Source: Pseudoflavitalea rhizosphaerae (lineage in GTDB: Bacteria > Bacteroidota > Bacteroidia > Chitinophagales > Chitinophagaceae). From it: a stretch of DNA of 64,000 nt. Positions 9,205-18,956 of this stretch are shown here, piece after piece (the first letter of the stretch is position 1; the number at the start of each line of letters is the position of its first letter). A model generated the notes under the pieces. That model had not been told where the DNA came from and did not search any database. It was given only the letters and a program-made list of their open reading frames with translations. The stretch spans positions 62,001 to 126,000 of the forward strand of contig NZ_RCSU01000013.1 in assembly GCF_003991355.1 (NCBI RefSeq), in the 5' to 3' direction. The position numbers and the translations under genes were made by a program.

Positions 9205-10308
9205 TTATTTGAAAATCTCTTTCAGTTTTTGATTGAGCGCTTCACCACGAAGGTCCTGCGCAATGATGGTCCCTGAGGGATCGATCAGGAAATTGGCAGG
9301 CACTGCTTTTACACCATATGCAACTGCAATAGCGTTGTTCCATCCTTTGAGGTCGCTCACCTGCGTCCAGGTGAGGCCATCCTTATCAATGGCTTTGATC
9401 CAGGGATCGCGGGATTTATCGAGGGATACACCCAGTACATTGAATCCTTTGGCCCCGAAGATATCCATCTGTTTACGAAGGTTGGGGTTCTCGGCGCGGC
9501 AAGGCCCACACCAGGAAGCCCAGAATTCGAGCAGTACATATTTCCCCTTGTAGGTATCGAGTGTTATCGTTTGTCCATCAACGGCAGTTTGGGCAAAAGG
9601 CAGTGCTTTATTCCCGGTTTTAATTTTACTGAGCAATTCCATGCGACGCGTCAGCTCCTGTCCCTGCAATGAAGATTTCACTGTTGCATGGAGCGCATCG
9701 TACATCGGCCTGCATTCATCCAGCGTTTTGTTGTTCACATACATCAGCAATTCCCTGGCGCTGACAGGACTTGATGGATGCTGCCTGATGAAATTCCTGC
9801 GGATCTCGTATTCATAAGCATACCATTTGCCGCCATCGGCTTCCAGTAGTCTGGCCCTGGCTGTATCGCCGGCCTGTTTTGCATTCCAGGCTTCGGTATA
9901 AATATTGTTCACCCATTTCCTGTTGCTCATGATCTCCTGGTTGAACCGGGCATATTCATTCACCACAGCAGAGCCGCTTACTTTCAGATTGTCTGGGGCG
10001 CCACTTATTTCAACCTGCCCTTTGTCTACAAAGAGGTCCAGGCGCAGTTTATAATCGCGTGAGAAGAGCATGCCCTGCACGGGCTCTTCCACACGGCCCT
10101 TGAAAGAGAATTTGCCATTGATCACTTTTGCGCTGTCCATTTTTGTATCGTCGAAAACTCCGTAGGTGAGGTAAACAATGCTGTCTTTGAATCCGGAAAG
10201 ATTACCGCTCACTGCAAATGCTTCCGGTTTGCCGGTCTGTTGCCAGGACAATGCAGAGAGAGATGCCGTAATGAAGAGGGCCAGTACAATATTCTTGTTT
10301 ATGTTCAT
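9205..10308 (-). CDS. TlpA/DUF4369 thioredoxin-fold protein
   Basis: This 367-residue exported protein starts MNINKNIVLALFITASL, a signal peptide. A DUF4369-like beta domain follows (VSGNLSGFKDSIVYLTY), then a helical linker and a C-terminal AhpC/TSA-thioredoxin domain. The redox motif is WCGPC at residues 266-270 (WASWCGPCRAENPNL). It probably reduces or isomerises disulfides in the periplasm. The frame is open to 10347, but the ATG at 10308 avoids an 11-nt overlap with the upstream gene and begins at the signal peptide. It is the last gene of the sigma-FecR-SusCD locus. TlpA/DUF4369 proteins are frequent partners of SusCD loci with DUF4843 and PKD-like lipoproteins, but the substrate is unknown. 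Confidence 0.88.
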   Translation of the reverse strand: MNINKNIVLALFITASLSALSWQQTGKPEAFAVSGNLSGFKDSIVYLTYGVFDDTKMDSAKVINGKFSFKGRVEEPVQGMLFSRDYKLRLDLFVDKGQVEISGAPDNLKVSGSAVVNEYARFNQEIMSNRKWVNNIYTEAWNAKQAGDTARARLLEADGGKWYAYEYEIRRNFIRQHPSSPVSARELLMYVNNKTLDECRPMYDALHATVKSSLQGQELTRRMELLSKIKTGNKALPFAQTAVDGQTITLDTYKGKYVLLEFWASWCGPCRAENPNLRKQMDIFGAKGFNVLGVSLDKSRDPWIKAIDKDGLTWTQVSDLKGWNNAIAVAYGVKAVPANFLIDPSGTIIAQDLRGEALNQKLKEIFK

Positions 10309-10336
10309 TGTTGTTTTTTTAGAAATTGAATGATGA

Positions 10337-11755
10337 TTACAGGTCATTGCGGATCACAGCGTCAATGGTGAGCCCCGGAATGCCTGTTTGCTTTTTGATG
10401 ATGTCTCCAAATTTACCGGTGCTTACGTCCAGGTGATAGAGTGTTCCTTCTGTTCCGGCTAACATGGTATTGCCACCATCTATCAGTTTGATCATGGTCA
10501 CATCCTTTCCTTCGAAATTGGTGGTGAGCACCCGGAAGTCTTCGTTCGCAGGATTATAGCGGTAGATCTTATCGCCAGAAGTGAAATAGAATATTTCGCC
10601 GGGTGAATTGGTCCATTTGGTAGTTGCTGTGACCAGGTTGGGTTGTGAGAAGTTGCGGATATATTCCGGTTTGATCAGGATGATGCCCATGAATTCCACA
10701 CCGAATTTGATCTCCTTCAAAGTACCGGAAGCATCTTTACCTACGGCAAAACAGTTACCATCGTTCACCTGTACAAAGAAAAGCAGGTCCAGGCCCACAC
10801 TGCGTGGATCGAAGGCGCTGCCCACCACCTGGTAACCGGTACCGATGAATGCAGGATTACCAAAATTGGTGAAAGCCACTATTTGTTTTTTCACTTTATC
10901 ATAGCCCAGGAAGTAAGGCATTACGGAATTGAAAGCAGCCTGCTCAAACAGGTTATAGTCGCCTTCCGCAGGATTGCCGAACATATTGTAGAGAGGGTTC
11001 TTGTTCCAGGTCTGCGTCATGCCCACATACAGTTTTCCATTGATCACACCATTCATGGATTCCATCTGTGTGGGAGAAAAATTGCCGGGTGTTACTGTTG
11101 CGGGTGGAATGAAGAAATTACCGGAAAGGTTTTTTATCTTTTTCATGGTGTAAGAATCTATCTGTACACCTTTTTCACCTTCATCGGTAAACACCCAGTA
11201 GCTGGTAGTGTGCCAGGGTTCGATACTGGCATGGCGAAGACCGATCAGTTGCCTTGGTTTTCCACCAAGCTTTTCCCCGAGATTAGCAGCTTCATAAATA
11301 TCGGGCTGCACGGTCCCGTCTGGTTTGATGAACGAAAGTTTGGTTTCTCCGTTGTAAACACTGAGTACAGTAGTACCCTGGGAAAAGCTCGTTTTACCAC
11401 TTACAATGAAATCATGGAAATATTTCATTCCATTGCTGTTATTGGTAATGGTGAGTTTACCGCGGTACCTGTTGGCGCCCAAGCCGAATACGGTCCTGAT
11501 TTCCGGGCCTGTGAAACTGAGGTCGGAAGCCAGCTCGGGAATAGCGATCGTCCAATCGAAAGCAAGTTGGCTCTGATTGCTGAATTGAATGGTGGGTTTG
11601 ATGATCAGGCTATCTCCCACGTATACGGAATAAACAGTATCCAGGTTAGTGATGATGGGTTTTTCGGGAAGATTGTAATCGTAGTTCCCTTTGTCTTTGT
11701 AACAAGCCGCCAGCAAGGCGAGCAGGGCGGCTGTTATGAATAATCGGTTACGCAT
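10337..11755 (-). CDS. PKD-like family surface lipoprotein
   Basis: The 472-residue protein starts MRNRLFITAALLALLAACYK, a lipoprotein signal with the lipid-acceptor cysteine at C18. The mature start YKDKGNYDYN, followed by a PKD-like beta domain (IQFSNQSQLAFDWTI), is typical of the PKD_2-type lipoproteins encoded beside SusD in Bacteroidota. The C-terminal two thirds look like a beta-propeller-type fold (repeated YxxxxGDKIYRYNPAN-like strands), an inference from strand spacing only. It probably helps bind ligand at the cell surface together with SusC/SusD. It lies 27 nt after the DUF4843 gene in the same orientation. Confidence 0.85.
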   Translation of the reverse strand: MRNRLFITAALLALLAACYKDKGNYDYNLPEKPIITNLDTVYSVYVGDSLIIKPTIQFSNQSQLAFDWTIAIPELASDLSFTGPEIRTVFGLGANRYRGKLTITNNSNGMKYFHDFIVSGKTSFSQGTTVLSVYNGETKLSFIKPDGTVQPDIYEAANLGEKLGGKPRQLIGLRHASIEPWHTTSYWVFTDEGEKGVQIDSYTMKKIKNLSGNFFIPPATVTPGNFSPTQMESMNGVINGKLYVGMTQTWNKNPLYNMFGNPAEGDYNLFEQAAFNSVMPYFLGYDKVKKQIVAFTNFGNPAFIGTGYQVVGSAFDPRSVGLDLLFFVQVNDGNCFAVGKDASGTLKEIKFGVEFMGIILIKPEYIRNFSQPNLVTATTKWTNSPGEIFYFTSGDKIYRYNPANEDFRVLTTNFEGKDVTMIKLIDGGNTMLAGTEGTLYHLDVSTGKFGDIIKKQTGIPGLTIDAVIRNDL

Positions 11756-11782
11756 TGAAGTATGTTTTTGACAGTTGCAGTA

Positions 11783-12586
11783 TTAGTTGATGTCCAGTCC
11801 GTTCTCATCCACGAAATAGAATCTTCCTGACCCGGCATCTTTCCGGACCATGATCAGTTTGGCCGGATTGGTGGTAGCATAGAAATCGTAATTGCCATCA
11901 TCGCGAAGAGTGAGCACATACCCTTTATCTGGATTGTTGTTCACCCAGGTGAAAGGATCTGCCGTCATGGCATTCAATTTTCCTACCAGGAACAGGTTGC
12001 GCGGAGCATCCAGGCCGTCTTTGGTCATTGAAGTAACACCGGTTGCGATCATGAACAATTCATGCTTCACGCGTGAGTAAGCGCCCAGGGGCCAGGTATT
12101 CCACCAGTCAGGCTGTTCCAGTTTGCTGCTGAGGATCACCCTGGCTTTGATCAGTTTATTGATACCGGTATCCAAACCTGCGCCTGGTTTCAATTTCAAA
12201 GCAAGCTTTACAGATTTCGATTGCAGGGATGGATCAGTATTGTACAGGACCACCGGAAGCCTGAACACACCTGAATCTGCTGGCAAGGTGTAGTTGGCTT
12301 TGAATGGTTCATAATGTACGCCTGCCTGTGCGGTTGTATTGCTGTCTACCACTATCACTCCGAACTGGCGGAGGCTGTCTGCTCTCAGTCCGGACAGTTT
12401 CACCGGAAGGAAAACAGTATCGCTACCCAGTTCGGGTCTGTAAGCAAAAGTGTACACAACACTATCTTCCGGGTTAATATCGAAATACACATTCTGCATT
12501 GGCGCCTGGTAAATGAAATCCGGTGTTTTCTTACAGGCAACACCAACAAACAGGACCAGTATGGTAAAGAAAATTTTAGGTTTCAT
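11783..12586 (-). CDS. DUF4843 lipoprotein
   Basis: The protein begins MKPKIFFTILVLFVGVACKK, with a lipobox cysteine at position 18. The ATG at 12586 is preferred to a GTG two codons upstream. The N-terminal half (TFAYRPELGSDTVFLPVKLSG, the AGVHYEP motif, then VKLALKLKP) matches the DUF4843 pattern, a Calx-beta-like domain of SusD-linked lipoproteins. The C-terminal half has YSRVKHELF and a beta-rich tail. It sits between the SusD and PKD-like genes, so it is probably an accessory subunit of the same outer-membrane uptake complex. The exact role is not known. Confidence 0.85.
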   Translation of the reverse strand: MKPKIFFTILVLFVGVACKKTPDFIYQAPMQNVYFDINPEDSVVYTFAYRPELGSDTVFLPVKLSGLRADSLRQFGVIVVDSNTTAQAGVHYEPFKANYTLPADSGVFRLPVVLYNTDPSLQSKSVKLALKLKPGAGLDTGINKLIKARVILSSKLEQPDWWNTWPLGAYSRVKHELFMIATGVTSMTKDGLDAPRNLFLVGKLNAMTADPFTWVNNNPDKGYVLTLRDDGNYDFYATTNPAKLIMVRKDAGSGRFYFVDENGLDIN

Positions 12587-12598
12587 GTTCACATCAGT

Positions 12599-14059
12599 TT
12601 AATGTTGTCCGTATTCTAATTCGTCATTGGGGAAAGGCAGCATGAAGATCTTGTCTGAAGGTGGCGTGGTGGCGCCGTTCTCCTGGAGAATTCCCCTGTT
12701 GAGACGTTTGTACAGGTAGAATAACTGGCCTTCAGCATAAGTTTCTTTGCGAACTTCCTTTACCAGTTCATCCATGAACATGGTTTTTGATGTGGTATTC
12801 ACCGGCACATTGATGCCCCTTGCAGCACGTACCAGGTTGAGGTAATCCTGTGCTTTGGCAGGGTCTGAATCCCAGCTTGCTTCCGCTGCGATATAATACA
12901 TTTCGCTCAACCTGATGGCAGGATGCACCAATGGATGCCTGTTGGTTTCCTTATCCCGCTTGTATTTCAGGAGCTCATAGCGGACCATCGAGTTATCATT
13001 GATGAGATTGAACCATTGTTTGAACCGACGGTCTTCACCGCCAACGCCGCCTTTCTCATACAGTTTGTCTCCTGCATCGGCCTTGATATAGAAACCTGCA
13101 AAACCAGATTCAAAACGCCTTGCATAATCTTCTGTATGCCAGTTGTCGTACCAGCAAAAAACCAGTTCAGGGTACATGATCCTGTCTTTCAGTTTTACAT
13201 CTGCATTGATGAAGTCCTGCTCTTTTGTGAAAGGGAATTTCTTTGCATCGATCACTTCTTTTGCATTTGACAGCGCTTCCTGCTTTTTATCGAGATACAG
13301 ATATACCCTTGCCAGTGCGCCACAAACGGCATAATAATTCAACCTGTGACGTCTGTTTTGCTGGAACAATACGGGAGACACCAATTCTTTGGAAGCTGTA
13401 TCACTGGGATAGCCCACAACGTAAGCTCCTTTCAGAATGGGATCTGACGTTCTGAGCAAATCTTTTGCTGCTGTAAGGTCTGCCGCCATTTTATTCAATG
13501 CTTCAGTAACGTTAGACAAAGGCGTAACCTTATTGGAAAATGTGGTAACATAAGGAATGGCCTTACCGGTTGGCGCGGAGGCAAAAGATGGGCCAAATAA
13601 CCTGAGGATATCGAAATGCAGAAACGCCCTCAATGCCAGCGCCTCACCATGGATAAGCTGGCGGTTCACGTCTGTAAAAGACACGCTATTATTGATATTC
13701 TCCAGGATCAGGTTACAATTGGCGATGGAAGTATACATCCTGCGCCAGATCTTGTCTTTACGATCAATAAAACGGAGATCAATATAGTTGTAAATCGATG
13801 CCTGTTTGTATCCATCCCTGTCGTTCGGCTCAAAATGATAATTCTGAGCCAGCACTTCAGGCAGTCCGGTAGACAGTTCCAGGCCATACAGTTCCTCGTG
13901 TGCACAGGAAGTGTAAACACCGTTCAGCGCTTCCATGAAACCTGATTCTGTTTTGAACAGTTCATCTTTGGTTACCTGGTCTTCCGGTTTCACATCAAAC
14001 CATTTGTTGCAGGAGGCCAACAGGAAGAGCGTTGCTATGATGATAGAATATTTTTTCAT
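12599..14059 (-). CDS. SusD/RagB-family nutrient-binding lipoprotein
   Basis: The 486-residue protein starts MKKYSIIIATLFLLASCNKW, a lipoprotein signal with C17. WFDVKPEDQVTKDELFKTES is the standard SusD N-terminus. TPR-like helices (LALRAFLHFDILRLFG) and the C-terminal RLSEMYYIAAEA region, with the LNLVRAARG and VRKETYAEGQLFYLYKRL motifs, complete the family signature. SusD caps the SusC barrel and binds substrate at the cell surface. The gene starts 10 nt after the SusC stop, so the two are a tight pair. Nothing identifies the ligand. No glycoside hydrolase is encoded nearby, which makes a non-glycan substrate such as a peptide or metal chelate plausible. Confidence 0.93.
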   Translation of the reverse strand: MKKYSIIIATLFLLASCNKWFDVKPEDQVTKDELFKTESGFMEALNGVYTSCAHEELYGLELSTGLPEVLAQNYHFEPNDRDGYKQASIYNYIDLRFIDRKDKIWRRMYTSIANCNLILENINNSVSFTDVNRQLIHGEALALRAFLHFDILRLFGPSFASAPTGKAIPYVTTFSNKVTPLSNVTEALNKMAADLTAAKDLLRTSDPILKGAYVVGYPSDTASKELVSPVLFQQNRRHRLNYYAVCGALARVYLYLDKKQEALSNAKEVIDAKKFPFTKEQDFINADVKLKDRIMYPELVFCWYDNWHTEDYARRFESGFAGFYIKADAGDKLYEKGGVGGEDRRFKQWFNLINDNSMVRYELLKYKRDKETNRHPLVHPAIRLSEMYYIAAEASWDSDPAKAQDYLNLVRAARGINVPVNTTSKTMFMDELVKEVRKETYAEGQLFYLYKRLNRGILQENGATTPPSDKIFMLPFPNDELEYGQH

Positions 14060-14069
14060 ATCGAATGAG

Positions 14070-17000
14070 TTAGAAACTTGTTTGAATGGAGAAAGTGAAT
14101 GACCGTGCGAATGGATATTCCAGTCCTCTTTCGATTGTCATCGAAGACCACCTGTAAACATCGTTCATGGTGAAGGATGCGCGGAGGTTGCGCATAGACA
14201 GTCTTTTGCAGAAGGCTTTGTTGAAATCGTATGAGCAATAAATGGAACTCAGCTCCAGCACATTGTCTTTTTGTACAAAACGATCAGACACCATGGTGGT
14301 GCCGGTACTGGCGATGTCTTTATATTTGGCGATATCACCGGGTTTTTTCCATCTTTCTCCCAATACGCGACTGTCTACATTGTAGCGTGGGTCTGCATTT
14401 TCCACACGGTCTACCAGGGTCTGGTTATAATCCTTACCACCAAACCTGGTATAGAACTGCACCTGCATCATAAAATTCTTCCAGGTTACGGAGCCTCCGA
14501 AGAAGCCATCGGCAGTGGGCGTATTGTCGGCTACAGCAACAATGTCTTTTACATTCCAATCATAAGTATATGTGCCATCCTTTTTGAGGAAGACCTCCCG
14601 TCCGTTTTCCGGATCGATGCCCATGGAGCGGACGGCAAAGATGGTATTGAGTGATTGTCCTTCCACATATCGCACCAGTGGAGTACCTCCGTAGGTGGAG
14701 GATTGAGCTTCATCTACTTTATCGTTATAAGCTTTGAGAGCATTGGAGATAAGCACGATCTTGTTAGTATTGCGCGCCATATTGAGGGTCAGGTTCACCA
14801 TCCAGTCTTTCGTTTTAACCACAGCAGCTTTCAGGTTCAGTTCATACCCTTCATTGAGCATATCGCCCAGGTTGGCTTTGTAAAAACCGAAACCGGTAGA
14901 AGGCGCCAGTGTGATGTCTGACAGCATCCCTTTGGTAAGCTTGTGATAATAGCGAGGGGAGATCATGATACGGTCATTGAACAGACCGAGATCAACACCT
15001 GCATCTACGTTGATGGTTTGCTGCCATCTCAGATCGGGATTGCCGTAATTGGCAACGATGGATCCCATACCGGTAGAGTACCAGTCTGACCAATAATTGA
15101 AAGTGGTCTTGGCCATATTGGGCGCGAAATTGACGGTGCCTGTTTTTCCGGTGCTTGCGCGCAGTTTCAGCAAACTGATGATGCGGCTGTTGAAATTGGC
15201 TTCCTTATGAACATTCCAGCCAACGCCGAGCGACCAGAAGGTAGCGATCTTCTTTTCTGTGCCGAACTTGGATGAACCATCGCTTCGTATAGTAGCGTCG
15301 AAGAGATATTTGTTCTTGTAAGTATAGTTCCCGCTGAGGAAAGTTCCGCCGAGCCTTTCAACGGTAGATAAACCTCCCGGGGCAGCGCCTTCGGCATATC
15401 CGAGCGCGAAGCCGATATTCGTGAACCTGTCATTCGGGAACCCAATGGCCGTAAATGAAGTAAAATCCTGCCTGGTAGTTCTGATATTGGCTCCCAGCGT
15501 AGCATTGAAGAAGTGATCGCCTACCTGTTTGTTGTAACCCAGTGTAATATTTCCGTCCACATAGGTTTCATCGGAGGTGGTGTAAGTATAACTTCCCCTT
15601 TCATTCAATTTATCAGGCGCAGTGAAATAGTAGTAATTGTCGTTAGGTGAAGTGTACTGATCATATGTGTATTTGCGCTTGGTCAAACTGAAAAGTCCGC
15701 GCAGCCTGATACCATCGGCAATATTCCATTCGGCAGAAAAAGCATCGATGAATTCCGTGTACTTGTTCTTGTCGAATGAATGCAGTGTACTCTTGTACAT
15801 AGGATTGAGCACCACATCTGTAACAAACTGATCTGCGCCGTTGCGACGTGTATCGATCAACCAGCTGTCCAGCGACTGCAGGATATTACCGAGAGAATCC
15901 GTCTTGGGATAATATGGATTCATCCGCACATAATCATTGAAATTTCCCCAGGGAGATTGGGTGGCATTCATCTGCGTAACGGTGAGTGTATTCTTGAAAA
16001 GGAAGGTAGTGCTGGGATTGTATGCGAGGTCAACGCCCACACTGTAGCGGTCACGCGTGGACCCTTTCATTACACCCGGTTGCGCCTGGTAACGGAGGTC
16101 CAGTCCATAACGGATGCCATTGCCGCCACCTTCGAGATAGATGGTATGTTTTTGTCCGAGAGCAACACGCAATGGCTGAGATAACCAGTAGGTGTTGACG
16201 CCACCTATCACATTCTGTTTTTTACGATAATAAAGTTCTTCCTGCATATCCGAACTGCGCTCTCCCACTGAGTTGTAGAGGCCAGCCAGGCGTTCGTATT
16301 CCAGTTTTTGTTCTGCATTCAGCAAATGATAATCGGTAAGGTCAGGAGCGTTCACGGTAAAATCACCATTATAATATACCTGCAGCTTACCGGCCTTTGG
16401 TTGTTTGGTAGTGATCACCACTACTCCATTGGCTGCACGTGAACCATAAACTGCTGTAGCCGCAGCGTCTTTCAGTAGTGTGATGCTTTGGATGCGGGAG
16501 TTGTCAAGGTCATACACCTTTTCCACCGATACTTCGTATCCATCAAGGATGAAGGTTGGCATGTTCACATTGCTTTGCAGGTTAGCCCGGCTGAGAATAT
16601 TTCCGGTGCTGGTGGGCAATGCCGTACTGCCACGAAGATTGATATTGGGAAGACGGTTGGGATTGGAGCCTGAAAGGTTATTCTCCAATACACGGAAAGA
16701 AGGATCGAAAGCCTGGATACTTTGCAATACATTTACTGGATTCACTTTTCTCAGTTCTTCGCCTGTTACTGTTACGGCATTTCCTGTGAAGCTTTCTTTA
16801 TTGATGAACTGGTAACCTGTGACTACCACATTGGCCATCGGATCTTTTGCATGCTGCTTCAACCTTACCTGGATAGTATTGGCATTATGAATGATGATGG
16901 TCTGTAATTCATATCCCACATAGCTGATTTCCAGCCTTGCTCCCGTTTTTGCTGCAATGGAAAAGCTGCCTTTGCTATTTGACGCCACGCCTTTTTTGGT

Positions 17001-17489
17001 GCCGCGTATGATCACACTGGCCCCTTCGATGGGGCGCGAAGTGCTGTCATCCACAATAACGCCGGTAACAATGAACCCGGAAGGAACAGTGTCTCTGACA
17101 ACTGGGATTTCTTCCAGCTCCTCCTTTCTTTTTGCGCTGATCACAATGGTGCGGTTCACGATCTTGAAACTGAGTGGCTGGTTCTTTAGAACGAGTTCCA
17201 ACACATCTTTCATCTCCACATCCTTCACTGACAAAGTAACTGGTGCAGCATCATTCAGCAGGCGGGCATTGTAAAAGAAGAGAAAGCCTGTTTGCTTTTT
17301 GATGTCTGTGAATACTTTTTTCAGCGACGCGTTCTCCCGGTGTATGCTTACTTTTTGTGCATTTCCGGAAGCTGATACCTGCAAACAGCCTGCAAGCAGC
17401 AGCATAGCTGTCAATCTCATAACCAGGTTAATTTTGGGCTTTGCAAGCTGCTTTTGGCGCACAGCTTTGCAAAGAATGATAAAAATCAT
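14070..17489 (-). CDS. SusC/RagA TonB-dependent receptor with N-terminal STN signalling domain
   Basis: This ~1139-residue outer-membrane receptor carries a signal region (LVMRLTAMLLLAGCLQVSAS), then a secretin/TonB N-terminal (STN) domain (SLKKVFTDIKKQTGFLFFY to NRTIVISAKR). A carboxypeptidase-regulatory-like domain follows (VTGVIVDDSTSRPIEGASV), then a plug with the SusC signature LLKDAAATAVYGSRAANGVV and a 22-strand barrel ending SFTFSIQTSF. The ATG at 17489 is chosen because the longer frame begins with TTG. The STN domain marks a signal-transducing receptor that contacts FecR in the periplasm, in keeping with the fecR and ECF sigma genes immediately upstream. Energy would come from a TonB-ExbBD complex such as the one at 25490-29577. 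Confidence 0.94.
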   Translation of the reverse strand: MIFIILCKAVRQKQLAKPKINLVMRLTAMLLLAGCLQVSASGNAQKVSIHRENASLKKVFTDIKKQTGFLFFYNARLLNDAAPVTLSVKDVEMKDVLELVLKNQPLSFKIVNRTIVISAKRKEELEEIPVVRDTVPSGFIVTGVIVDDSTSRPIEGASVIIRGTKKGVASNSKGSFSIAAKTGARLEISYVGYELQTIIIHNANTIQVRLKQHAKDPMANVVVTGYQFINKESFTGNAVTVTGEELRKVNPVNVLQSIQAFDPSFRVLENNLSGSNPNRLPNINLRGSTALPTSTGNILSRANLQSNVNMPTFILDGYEVSVEKVYDLDNSRIQSITLLKDAAATAVYGSRAANGVVVITTKQPKAGKLQVYYNGDFTVNAPDLTDYHLLNAEQKLEYERLAGLYNSVGERSSDMQEELYYRKKQNVIGGVNTYWLSQPLRVALGQKHTIYLEGGGNGIRYGLDLRYQAQPGVMKGSTRDRYSVGVDLAYNPSTTFLFKNTLTVTQMNATQSPWGNFNDYVRMNPYYPKTDSLGNILQSLDSWLIDTRRNGADQFVTDVVLNPMYKSTLHSFDKNKYTEFIDAFSAEWNIADGIRLRGLFSLTKRKYTYDQYTSPNDNYYYFTAPDKLNERGSYTYTTSDETYVDGNITLGYNKQVGDHFFNATLGANIRTTRQDFTSFTAIGFPNDRFTNIGFALGYAEGAAPGGLSTVERLGGTFLSGNYTYKNKYLFDATIRSDGSSKFGTEKKIATFWSLGVGWNVHKEANFNSRIISLLKLRASTGKTGTVNFAPNMAKTTFNYWSDWYSTGMGSIVANYGNPDLRWQQTINVDAGVDLGLFNDRIMISPRYYHKLTKGMLSDITLAPSTGFGFYKANLGDMLNEGYELNLKAAVVKTKDWMVNLTLNMARNTNKIVLISNALKAYNDKVDEAQSSTYGGTPLVRYVEGQSLNTIFAVRSMGIDPENGREVFLKKDGTYTYDWNVKDIVAVADNTPTADGFFGGSVTWKNFMMQVQFYTRFGGKDYNQTLVDRVENADPRYNVDSRVLGERWKKPGDIAKYKDIASTGTTMVSDRFVQKDNVLELSSIYCSYDFNKAFCKRLSMRNLRASFTMNDVYRWSSMTIERGLEYPFARSFTFSIQTSF

Positions 17490-17681
17490 ACTTTTAAACA
17501 GTTGGGTTAAACAATATAGGTTCAAACAGACAGAGAACTGGTTTTACCCATCATATGGCCGTCGACGTTGGCGCGTTGGCGGCTTTTTATTGGGTAATCT
17601 TTTTCGTACCATATTTTTCAGTACGGCTATTGCATCGGTGATTGTACTTTCATGGAGGATAAGAAATGCGATCGTTGTTTA

Positions 17682-18881
17682 TCAGGGTATCACTGTAACC
17701 TTACGGCCTTCCACCTTGAAATGAATGGCGCTTAGTTCCAATATTTTGAACACTTCAGCAAGTGTGCTGTTCATCGAAATTTCTCCATCGAACTTTTCAT
17801 TTGGCAAGACACCTTCATACACCACATCCACATCATACCAGCGGGCCAGTTGCCGCATCACCGTTTTGATATCGGCATTACTGAAATTGAAAAGCCCGTT
17901 TTTCCAGGCGATCACTTCATCGGTATCCACCTGTCTTAATTGAAAATTGCCTGCACTTCCCTGGCCATGGGAGAAGATAGATTGCATTCCGCGTGTGAGT
18001 ATTGCCGGTTGCTGTCCGCTATTCCGGCCGCCATTGGAGACTTTTACCTTTCCTTCCACCAGGGTGGTTTTTACTGTGGGCTCATTATCGTAGGCGTTCA
18101 CATTGAACCCGGTGCCGAGCACTTCAACGGTATTCAACTCACGGCCATGGGCATCCGTAGCTTCTACGATAAAAGGCATTGCCGGATCTTTTGCTACATC
18201 AAAATAGGCTTCGCCGGAAAGTTGCACCTTTCTTTCTGATCCCGTAAATGCGATCGGGAATCTCAGTACAGTGGCGGCATTCAACCAGGCACGTGTACCA
18301 TCGGGCAAAACCACCTGGTATTGTCCGCCATTGGGTGTGCGGATAGTATTGTAAGATGAAGCGGAACCTGTAGTTTTTTTGTGAGCATCTTTATAGGCCA
18401 GTTCACCATTGTTAAGTTTGATGATTCTTGTAGCGCCCTGCTGCGCCAGTAAAGTATTGCCGGCAGTATCGAGTATGATGGTGGAGCCATCTGCCAGCGT
18501 AAGCGTGGCTTTGTTGCCACCGGGAAGAATCGCATCCGGATTGGTAACCACGATCTCCTGTTCTTTGAGATCAGCGTTTGGTTTGCTGAGTGTAAACCAG
18601 GCAGCCGCTCCCAGCAGGAGAAGTACTGATGCTGCGATTTGCCAACTTCGTTTGCGGTAAAATGGAATCGATTTGGGGAAAGATGAAGCATGGATCTCCG
18701 TCTGCAATTTGCGCAACATACGGACTTTGATCTCCTCCGGTTCGCCCTGATGGTTCACGGGCCATTCCACCGGATATTGGTTAGTGGAGTTGTACCATTG
18801 GTTGAGCTCCGCTTCTTCCATTGCGGATGCAGTATTGCTCAGGTATTTTTCCAATAATTGCTGAAGCCTTTCAGGGGTCAT
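17682..18881 (-). CDS. FecR-family anti-sigma factor
   Basis: The 399-residue single-pass membrane protein has an N-terminal cytoplasmic helical part (MTPERLQQLLEKYLSNTASA), a transmembrane helix near residues 84-100 (IAASVLLLLGAAAWFTL) and a periplasmic FecR domain (YNTIRTPNGGQYQVVLPDGT, WLNAATVLRFP). It ends in a DUF4974/STN-like domain (FNFSNADIKTVMRQLARWYD). FecR proteins hold or activate their cognate ECF sigma factor and receive the signal from the STN domain of the SusC receptor. The gene lies 75 nt after the sigma gene, and the SusC start is 192 nt further on. That last gap is long enough for a separate promoter dependent on the sigma factor. Confidence 0.93.
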   Translation of the reverse strand: MTPERLQQLLEKYLSNTASAMEEAELNQWYNSTNQYPVEWPVNHQGEPEEIKVRMLRKLQTEIHASSFPKSIPFYRKRSWQIAASVLLLLGAAAWFTLSKPNADLKEQEIVVTNPDAILPGGNKATLTLADGSTIILDTAGNTLLAQQGATRIIKLNNGELAYKDAHKKTTGSASSYNTIRTPNGGQYQVVLPDGTRAWLNAATVLRFPIAFTGSERKVQLSGEAYFDVAKDPAMPFIVEATDAHGRELNTVEVLGTGFNVNAYDNEPTVKTTLVEGKVKVSNGGRNSGQQPAILTRGMQSIFSHGQGSAGNFQLRQVDTDEVIAWKNGLFNFSNADIKTVMRQLARWYDVDVVYEGVLPNEKFDGEISMNSTLAEVFKILELSAIHFKVEGRKVTVIP

Positions 18882-18956
18882 GCGTTAGTTTTGGTTGGCC
18901 GCAAGCACGGCGTTAAAATGATGTACCCACCAAAAAGGCATTACCCTGTATGGATG